From: JACRIM01 sp964605185
GTDB taxonomy: Bacteria > Planctomycetota > Phycisphaerae > UBA1845 > UTPLA1
Length of the DNA: 34,365 bases
Assembly (NCBI GenBank): GCA_964605185.1
Contig: CAZSBF010000046.1
Location: forward strand, 1-34,365
Reading direction: 5' to 3'
Position 1 is the first letter of the stretch. Every line of letters begins with the position of its first letter. Made by a program: the position numbers and the translations under genes. The notes beneath the pieces are model-generated. The model did not search any database. It had not been told where the DNA came from and saw nothing but the letters and a program-made list of their open reading frames with translations. This document shows positions 28,950 to 34,365 of the stretch, one piece after another.

Positions 28950-31172
28950 ATGACCAAGCTGTTGCGCATCGTCCTCGTGATTGCCCTGTTCGCCGTCTGT
29001 GGCGGGATGTTTGTGACATCGGGGAGCCCGACGACCACTCAGACAGAGGCGATCACACGTCCGGATTACCTTCCGATGGCCGAAGCGCCCCGGTTTGATC
29101 CGTTTGGCTCGGGCGTGATGTCGGAGTTCGATTCAAGGTCGTATGAGCGGGCGACGCTGTTGCCGCGACTATTACATCCAGATCGAATTGCCCCCGCTGT
29201 CTGCTTCGGCGAGGGCACCAGCGATGAACGAATGCATGCGGTCCTTGAACAGTGGGGCTGGCTTAACGTGCGCTTCAACATCGGCGGTCGATGGGCGATC
29301 GGCGTCACGGGCGATCCGGTCGCGTTGACCTGGAGTCTCGTGCCGGATGGCTTGTCGATTCCGGGTGGCGGCGTCATGGGTGAATTGACATCTCCCAGCG
29401 TGCTTTTCAGTCAAATGGACCTGCTCTATACCGGACAGGGCGGCCGGGCCACATGGGTCGCGCGAATTCAATCATGCTTCGATCGCTGGCAGGCACTGAC
29501 CGGACTTAGTTACACCCGACTAACCGCCCCGGGCGTGGATTGGGATACAGGCGATCCGTGGGGAACGTCGGGCAACGGCACGACCGTTGGCGATTGTCGA
29601 ATCTCCATGCACTTGATCGACGGCAGCAGCAATGTGCTGGCGTATAACTTTTTCCCCGGCTCCGGCACCGGTGGAGACATGGTCCTCGACTCTGCCGAAA
29701 ACTGGGGATCTGCGGCGAATAACAACGTATTCTTTCGCGATGTGGTCATGCACGAGCATGGGCATGGCATGGGCCTCGCGCATGTGTGCCCCGTGCTTGG
29801 TGGTGTCAACGGGCGCCTGATGGAGCCGACGATCAACACGGCGATTGACGGCCCGCGGCATGACGATCTTCGTGGTGCCCAATTCAACTACGGCGATGAT
29901 CGAGAGAATAACGACACAACCGGCACGGCGACTGCACTTGGCGCCTTGGCAAACGGTGTTCCAGTGGCGCTGGGCGCAGTTCCCAGCCCGGCGATACCGA
30001 ATTCGTCAACGATTTGCCTCGATTCCGGTAACGATAACGATTACTACAGCTTCTCGGTGGCGTTTTCCTCCACCGTCAATGTGACCATCACGCCGGTCGG
30101 ATTCAGCTACGATGCCAGTCAACAGGCCTGCGATGGAAGCCCGAACGACTGCTGCAACGGGAACATCGTGGATAGCCTTGCGGCCACGGACGTCAACTTC
30201 CAGATTCTCGGCTCCGACGGTGTGACCATTGTCGTGAACGGAACCGGCGCGGCGGCGGGCTCGCCCGAAATCGTCACGAACGCCCCGCTGCTTGGCAGCC
30301 CGGGGAACTTCTTCCTTCGCGTGTACACGCCCGGTGTATTTTCCGGTTCGCAGATGTACACCGTGTCCATCACAGCCAATCAGTCTGGCGCCGACCTGTC
30401 GCCGCCGAACCCGAACCCCATGACCTTCTCCATCGATCCGGGGCCGTCGGGCCCGAATGCCGTCGCCATGCAGGCGACGTTGGCGGTCGATGGGGCCAGC
30501 CCACCGGTGCAATACTTCTTTGACTTCACATCGGGCACGGGTGTTCCGGCCGGGCACGACAGCGGCTGGATCGCATCGCGTGATTACACTGACAGCGGTT
30601 TGCAGCCGAACTCGGTGTATCGATACCAGGTCCGGGCGCGAGACAGCGCTGGCACGCCGAACGTGACCGGTTTCTCGGCAGAGAAAATCGGCACCACCGG
30701 CATTGAAACGCCGACGGGCATCACGCCGAGCGCGCTTGGCAATACATCGGTCACGTTGACGGCGACGGGTACCTTCACCAACATCGGGTTCCTCGACACC
30801 GCGTTCTTCTTTGAGATGACGCCGGCGGGCGGAACCAACGTGAATACGTGGATCTCCCCCAAGGTCGCCAATGTCGCGGGACTGGCCCCCTGCACGCTCT
30901 ATACCGTGCGGGTGAAGGCCCGAAATCTGCTCGGAATCGAAACGGCATTTACCGCGCCGATCAATGTCACGACGACCGGGACCTGCACCTGTCTGTTGCT
31001 GGGCGACGTGAATCTAGACGGCGTCCTGAACAGCAAGGACATCTCGCCGTTCATGCGCGTGAAGCTCGGCTTCCCTATCGGCGGCGATCACCCGCCGTGT
31101 GCTGACTTCATGACGGGCACGCTGGATGGCGATGTGGCGGCGTTTTCGAGCGCCCTGCTCGCGATTCCCTAA
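28950..31172 (+). CDS. Secreted matrixin-like zinc metalloprotease with PPC-like, Fn3-like and dockerin-like domains
   Basis: This 740-residue exported protein has a signal peptide (about 1-25). The catalytic domain carries HEHGHGMGLAH at 268-278, the HExxHxxGxxH zinc motif of metzincins, with a Met-turn candidate in GRLMEPT (Met291), as in matrixins (M10). A beta-rich region (about 315-480, beginning at the acidic GDDRENNDT and including NDNDYYSF) resembles a bacterial pre-peptidase C-terminal (PPC) domain. Two Fn3-like domains follow (about 485-590 and 592-680). The final 58 residues begin GDVNLDGVLNSKDI, a dockerin-like calcium loop whose second loop is degenerate. This terminal domain is typical of secreted planctomycetal proteins and may anchor the enzyme; no cohesin is seen here. 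GGGAG 7 bases before the ATG fixes the start, and a good promoter lies upstream. Confidence 0.88.
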   Translation: MTKLLRIVLVIALFAVCGGMFVTSGSPTTTQTEAITRPDYLPMAEAPRFDPFGSGVMSEFDSRSYERATLLPRLLHPDRIAPAVCFGEGTSDERMHAVLEQWGWLNVRFNIGGRWAIGVTGDPVALTWSLVPDGLSIPGGGVMGELTSPSVLFSQMDLLYTGQGGRATWVARIQSCFDRWQALTGLSYTRLTAPGVDWDTGDPWGTSGNGTTVGDCRISMHLIDGSSNVLAYNFFPGSGTGGDMVLDSAENWGSAANNNVFFRDVVMHEHGHGMGLAHVCPVLGGVNGRLMEPTINTAIDGPRHDDLRGAQFNYGDDRENNDTTGTATALGALANGVPVALGAVPSPAIPNSSTICLDSGNDNDYYSFSVAFSSTVNVTITPVGFSYDASQQACDGSPNDCCNGNIVDSLAATDVNFQILGSDGVTIVVNGTGAAAGSPEIVTNAPLLGSPGNFFLRVYTPGVFSGSQMYTVSITANQSGADLSPPNPNPMTFSIDPGPSGPNAVAMQATLAVDGASPPVQYFFDFTSGTGVPAGHDSGWIASRDYTDSGLQPNSVYRYQVRARDSAGTPNVTGFSAEKIGTTGIETPTGITPSALGNTSVTLTATGTFTNIGFLDTAFFFEMTPAGGTNVNTWISPKVANVAGLAPCTLYTVRVKARNLLGIETAFTAPINVTTTGTCTCLLLGDVNLDGVLNSKDISPFMRVKLGFPIGGDHPPCADFMTGTLDGDVAAFSSALLAIP

Positions 31173-31184
31173 GCAGCGTGGCGT

Positions 31185-32627
31185 TTAGTCCATCGGCGGG
31201 TGTTGCTGCACATCGTCGACGTCGGGAGCGGGCGGAGGGTTTGCCTTCGCGCCGCGGCGCGGCGGGCGCTTGCCGGCCTTGATATCCTCATCAAATTGAC
31301 GCTTCGACCGCAGGATGTGGTGGTAATGCTGCGCGAAGCGGTGGGCCTCGTCGCGGACCTGCTGCAACAGGCGAAGGGCCGGGTCGTTGCGGGCGAGCTT
31401 CAGCGGTTGCTTTCGCGCCTGGATGTAGATTTCCTCTTCACGCTTGGCAAGTGAAATCACCATCGGCGGCTTCACGAACATTTCTCCACATGCCGCTAGC
31501 GCCGCGTGTAATTGACCGAGTCCGCCGTCGATCATGATCACGTCGGGGTACATCTCTTCGCCCTCGGCGGCGTGGCGGTAACGACGTTGGACGACCTCGC
31601 GGATCATGGCATAGTCGTCCTGCCCCTCCACCGTTTTGATGCCGAAACGCTTGTAGCCGCTTTTGAAGGGGACCCCGTCGATGAAGCAGACCAGCGCGCC
31701 GACGGATTCCTCGCCCTGAAGGTTGGCAATGTCGATGCCTTCGAGGATGCGCGGGGCACGGTCGAGTTCGAGGATTTTCGCGAGGCGTTCCAGACCTTCG
31801 CGCGGATCGACATAGAAGACTTCGGGTTGGACGTGTTCATCCACGTCGCCGGACAGGGCGAGTTTTTGAATGGCCTTGATCCGATCGCGAACGCGGGCGG
31901 CTTCTTCGAAGTTCAGGCCGTCGGCCGCGGCCTGCATTTCGCCTTGCATTTCTCGCAGGACGACGCTCTTCTTCGACGCCATGAAGCGCTTGAGCCGGTC
32001 GATGTCTTTCTTGTAGTCCTCGCGGCTGATGCGATCAGCGCAGGGGGCCGTGCATTGATTAATCGAGTGCAACAGGCACGGGCGAAAGAAGCGTTTCTTG
32101 TCGTCGTCCTCGCGGATGTCCAACTCGCAGGTGCGAAACTTGAAGACCTTTTGCAAGGCGTTTACAGCATCGCGCAGGGAGCCAGCCGAGGTGAAGGGGC
32201 CGTAGAGCTTGCTGCCCTTGATGCGCGGTGTGCGCGTGACGAAAACGCCGGGGAAGTCGTCGTCGGTGGTGATCTCCAGATAAGGAAACGACTTGTCATC
32301 CTTCAGCATCGCGTTGTGCGGCGGTTGGATATCCTTGATAAGGCGGTTTTCCTGAAGGAGGGCGTCGACCTCGCTGTCGCATTCGAGGAAATCGACATCC
32401 ACCACCATGGCCGCCATGCGTGCGACGTCGGGCCCGCGCGTTCGGAGCAGGTCGGCGGAATCCTGAAAATAGGAGGAGACGCGGGCGCGAAGATCCTTGG
32501 CCTTGCCGACGTAAAGCACGCGGCCTTTGGGGTCCTTCATCAGGTAGACGCCCGGGGCCTTGGGGAGCAGGGAGATTTTGTCACGCAGGGATTGGATGCG
32601 TGCGGCGTCGTTGTGGATAGACTCCAT
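31185..32627 (-). CDS. uvrC: UvrC-type excinuclease subunit lacking the C-terminal HhH domain
   Basis: UvrC makes both incisions in nucleotide excision repair. This 480-residue version has the GIY-YIG nuclease domain (about 23-100: PGVYLMKD and VLYVGKAKDLRARV). Four cysteines follow with the spacing of the UvrC iron-sulfur site (C167, C184, C192, C196, in FRTC and RPCLLHSINQCTAPC). A UVR motif (about 226-257) and the RNase H-like nuclease with GIDIANLQG (Asp299), DVIMIDGGLGQLHAA (Asp367) and RDEAHRFA (His429) come next. It then ends in a Lys/Pro-rich tail. The tandem helix-hairpin-helix domain present in the roughly 600-residue bacterial UvrC is absent. The usual DISH motif reads DIAN. The reading frame is intact, so this is not a frameshift. 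It lies 40 bases after the HEAT/receiver gene on the same strand. Confidence 0.88.
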   Translation of the reverse strand: MESIHNDAARIQSLRDKISLLPKAPGVYLMKDPKGRVLYVGKAKDLRARVSSYFQDSADLLRTRGPDVARMAAMVVDVDFLECDSEVDALLQENRLIKDIQPPHNAMLKDDKSFPYLEITTDDDFPGVFVTRTPRIKGSKLYGPFTSAGSLRDAVNALQKVFKFRTCELDIREDDDKKRFFRPCLLHSINQCTAPCADRISREDYKKDIDRLKRFMASKKSVVLREMQGEMQAAADGLNFEEAARVRDRIKAIQKLALSGDVDEHVQPEVFYVDPREGLERLAKILELDRAPRILEGIDIANLQGEESVGALVCFIDGVPFKSGYKRFGIKTVEGQDDYAMIREVVQRRYRHAAEGEEMYPDVIMIDGGLGQLHAALAACGEMFVKPPMVISLAKREEEIYIQARKQPLKLARNDPALRLLQQVRDEAHRFAQHYHHILRSKRQFDEDIKAGKRPPRRGAKANPPPAPDVDDVQQHPPMD

Positions 32628-32667
32628 TTGCTTCGGATTCTATCACTAGGTAAACGATCCGGCTGAA

Positions 32668-34365
32668 TTACCCGCGATACTGCGCCCGGATGATCTCGCT
32701 GGCCTTGTTGCTGGCGAGGTTCAGGGCGCCGAGGGCGCGGGAGCCGGCGGCACGCAGGACAAGGTCCTTCTCGTTCATCGTGAACTCGATGAGCTTCGTC
32801 ACCAGTTCACCGGTGCCGAGCATGTTGCCGTTGCGGCGGGCGCTTTCGGCCAGCGAGGCAAACGCGGCCAGTCGTTCGGCCGCGCCGTGTTCGGCGTTCA
32901 TGGCGGCCTTGGCGATGGCAGCTTGACCGTCCGCGTTGCCAATGAGTGCGAGGGCCGATGCGGCTTTCACGCGCAGGGCTTCGGACTTGCTCGACAACGC
33001 CGTGATCAATGAACCGACCGCGCGCGAGGCATCGAACACCTTCGAGCGGCTTTCGGCGATGGCCCGCAGGACATCGGCCGATTGCATGGCCAGTGAAAGC
33101 GACAGATCGGACGAGAGCGGCAACATGCCGAGGGCCTTGGCGGCGCGCTCGACGCGATTCATCATCTGCTGCTTGATCTTCTCGGGGTCGCCGAGGTCGG
33201 TGATTTCGACGGGAAGCACATCAATACCGCCGACGAGCCGCGCGGCGTTCGTGGCTCGGGACATTTCGCCGGCCTTGACGATCACAATGATCGGCGTGGC
33301 GGCGGTGGCCGGGTCTCGGCGAAGATCGTTCACGGCCTGAAGCAGATCGGGCTTCGCCACGTCGGTGGCGATGAGGATGACGTCGAAGGACGTGAGGTTT
33401 GCCTTCTGGCCGTTGTTGCGGGCCTGATGGACATTCGCGCCGCGGGCACACTCGAACCCGCCGGAGCGAAGCACGGCCTGAAACTTGTTGGCCGTCTCTT
33501 CATCGGGATCGACGACCAGCGCCGAGGAGTGGCCGGACGCCATGAGCGCTTCGGCAAGCACGGGCACGACGTTGTCGGCGCCGGAGAAGCCGGTCTTAGG
33601 CAGGGCACGGCCCAACGCGAGGGCGGCTTTGATCCGCACTTGCTTGTTCGGAAAAGCCAGCGTCTGCACGAGCGGCTGCTTGATGTCTTCGTTGCCAACC
33701 AGGCTCGGCTCGCCGGCTGTTTCGGTCAGTGAGGCGATCGCGCCGAGGGCGACGCCGGGGTCGCGATCCTTGAAGGCGCGGGCGAGGACCATGTGGTTGT
33801 ATTGCGGGCCGGCGGCGCGGGCGAAGTAGATCGCGCGCGGATAACTCTCCGGCCGTGTTCCGTCCTTGTCGGTCAGCGGATCGGGCCGATCGCTTTCGAC
33901 GTCAAGGCCGAGCTTGGCTTCGCGGCGGAAGTTCGCGGCGACCCACAGGGCCGTGGCCTCGGTCAGGTCAGGGCTGAAGCGAAGGGCCTCTTCGCAACAT
34001 CGCATGGCCATGACGTCATTGAAGATCGCGGTCGGCACTTCGACGACACGGAGTTCATTGTCGCGAAGGTACCAGACATTGGCCGTGTCGCGGCGAACGT
34101 CGGCCTTGAGCGACTCGGTGTTGTTGTAGAAGGCTTCGGCGAGGTCGTAGAAGAGCGCGGCCTTGTCAGAGCCGGATGCAACGCCGAGCGTGCCAAGGGC
34201 CTGATTCGCGGCGGCGCGGGCCTCGGCGGTCGCTTCGCTGTCGTCGGCGAGCTTCGCAAGATACGCGGCGGCGGTCTTGTAGCCGATCTTGGCGAGCGAA
34301 CTCGCGGCGACCTGGCGGATGACGTTGTCATTCATGGAAAGGGAGATGCAAAGCGGGTTGATCGC
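32668..34365 (-). CDS. HEAT-repeat protein with an embedded degenerate receiver domain (5' end outside the window)
   Basis: At least 565 residues are encoded. An ATG lies at 34335, but the frame is open to the window edge. The ten codons before that ATG (AINPLCISLS) complete the first HEAT helix, so the gene very likely starts outside the window. Residues below are counted from that ATG. HEAT-like helical repeats occupy about 1-50, 190-265 and 410-550. A region near 60-140 resembles a helical TPR-like segment. Residues about 270-395 look like a CheY-type receiver: SALVVDPDEE, then FDVILIATDVAKPD, then TPIIVIVKAG. The position expected for the phosphorylated Asp is Ala323, and the Thr/Ser before Lys354 is Val, so it is probably a pseudo-receiver. 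No signal peptide can be judged. A scaffold or signalling role is inferred. Confidence 0.75.
   Translation of the reverse strand, partial: AINPLCISLSMNDNVIRQVAASSLAKIGYKTAAAYLAKLADDSEATAEARAAANQALGTLGVASGSDKAALFYDLAEAFYNNTESLKADVRRDTANVWYLRDNELRVVEVPTAIFNDVMAMRCCEEALRFSPDLTEATALWVAANFRREAKLGLDVESDRPDPLTDKDGTRPESYPRAIYFARAAGPQYNHMVLARAFKDRDPGVALGAIASLTETAGEPSLVGNEDIKQPLVQTLAFPNKQVRIKAALALGRALPKTGFSGADNVVPVLAEALMASGHSSALVVDPDEETANKFQAVLRSGGFECARGANVHQARNNGQKANLTSFDVILIATDVAKPDLLQAVNDLRRDPATAATPIIVIVKAGEMSRATNAARLVGGIDVLPVEITDLGDPEKIKQQMMNRVERAAKALGMLPLSSDLSLSLAMQSADVLRAIAESRSKVFDASRAVGSLITALSSKSEALRVKAASALALIGNADGQAAIAKAAMNAEHGAAERLAAFASLAESARRNGNMLGTGELVTKLIEFTMNEKDLVLRAAGSRALGALNLASNKASEIIRAQYRG

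Overview
The window looks like chromosomal DNA of a GC-rich Planctomycetota bacterium. The class is uncertain; Phycisphaerae or a neighbouring uncultured lineage would fit. The reasons are family knowledge plus inference: secreted enzymes ending in short calcium-loop (dockerin-like) domains, a cbb3 oxidase cluster without a normal CcoP, HEAT-repeat proteins, an unusually short UvrC, and small palindromic intergenic units built around TGTGGCAC. No tRNA, rRNA, CRISPR array, insertion sequence or prophage was seen.

Layout. (1) 148-5792, minus strand: a probable operon, in transcription order a YIP1-like membrane protein, a MacA/HlyD-type adaptor, a MacB-type ATPase and two tandem FtsX/MacB permeases. 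The ATPase and permease genes are coupled by 4-base overlaps. Palindromic repeats lie in the gap before the ATPase, at the first codons of the proximal permease, in the N-terminal coding part of the distal permease, and after the operon. (2) 6034-11339, plus strand: a secreted M16 zinc protease, a PhzF-family isomerase and a sodium:solute symporter. (3) 11555-19154, plus strand: a nine-gene cbb3 oxidase operon. It encodes a 4-TM protein, a diheme cytochrome c lipoprotein, CcoN, CcoO, a CcoS-like 2-TM protein, a 55-residue protein resembling only the membrane anchor of CcoP, the copper ATPase CcoI, a TauE/SafE-like protein and a DUF4405-like protein. Most of these genes overlap by 1-4 bases. 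A 15-base inverted repeat (14 of 15 matching) lies just upstream. (4) 19165-21045, minus strand: a secreted pectate-lyase-like protein. (5) 21294-27413, plus strand: Lnt, a HEAT-repeat lipoprotein, MreD and PBP2, a cell-envelope block. (6) 27431-28672, minus strand: a DUF819 membrane protein. (7) 28950-31172, plus strand: a secreted matrixin-like metalloprotease with a good sigma70-type promoter. (8) 31185-34365, minus strand: a short UvrC preceded by a HEAT-repeat protein with an embedded degenerate receiver domain, which runs off the window edge.

How the parts work together: the cbb3 block is a complete module in which the functions of CcoP appear to be split between a soluble lipoprotein (hemes) and a mini-protein (membrane anchor), with its own copper ATPase. 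The Lnt gene matches the predicted lipoproteins, and MreD plus PBP2 indicate elongation-type peptidoglycan synthesis. All functions are read from motifs by eye; no database search was run.
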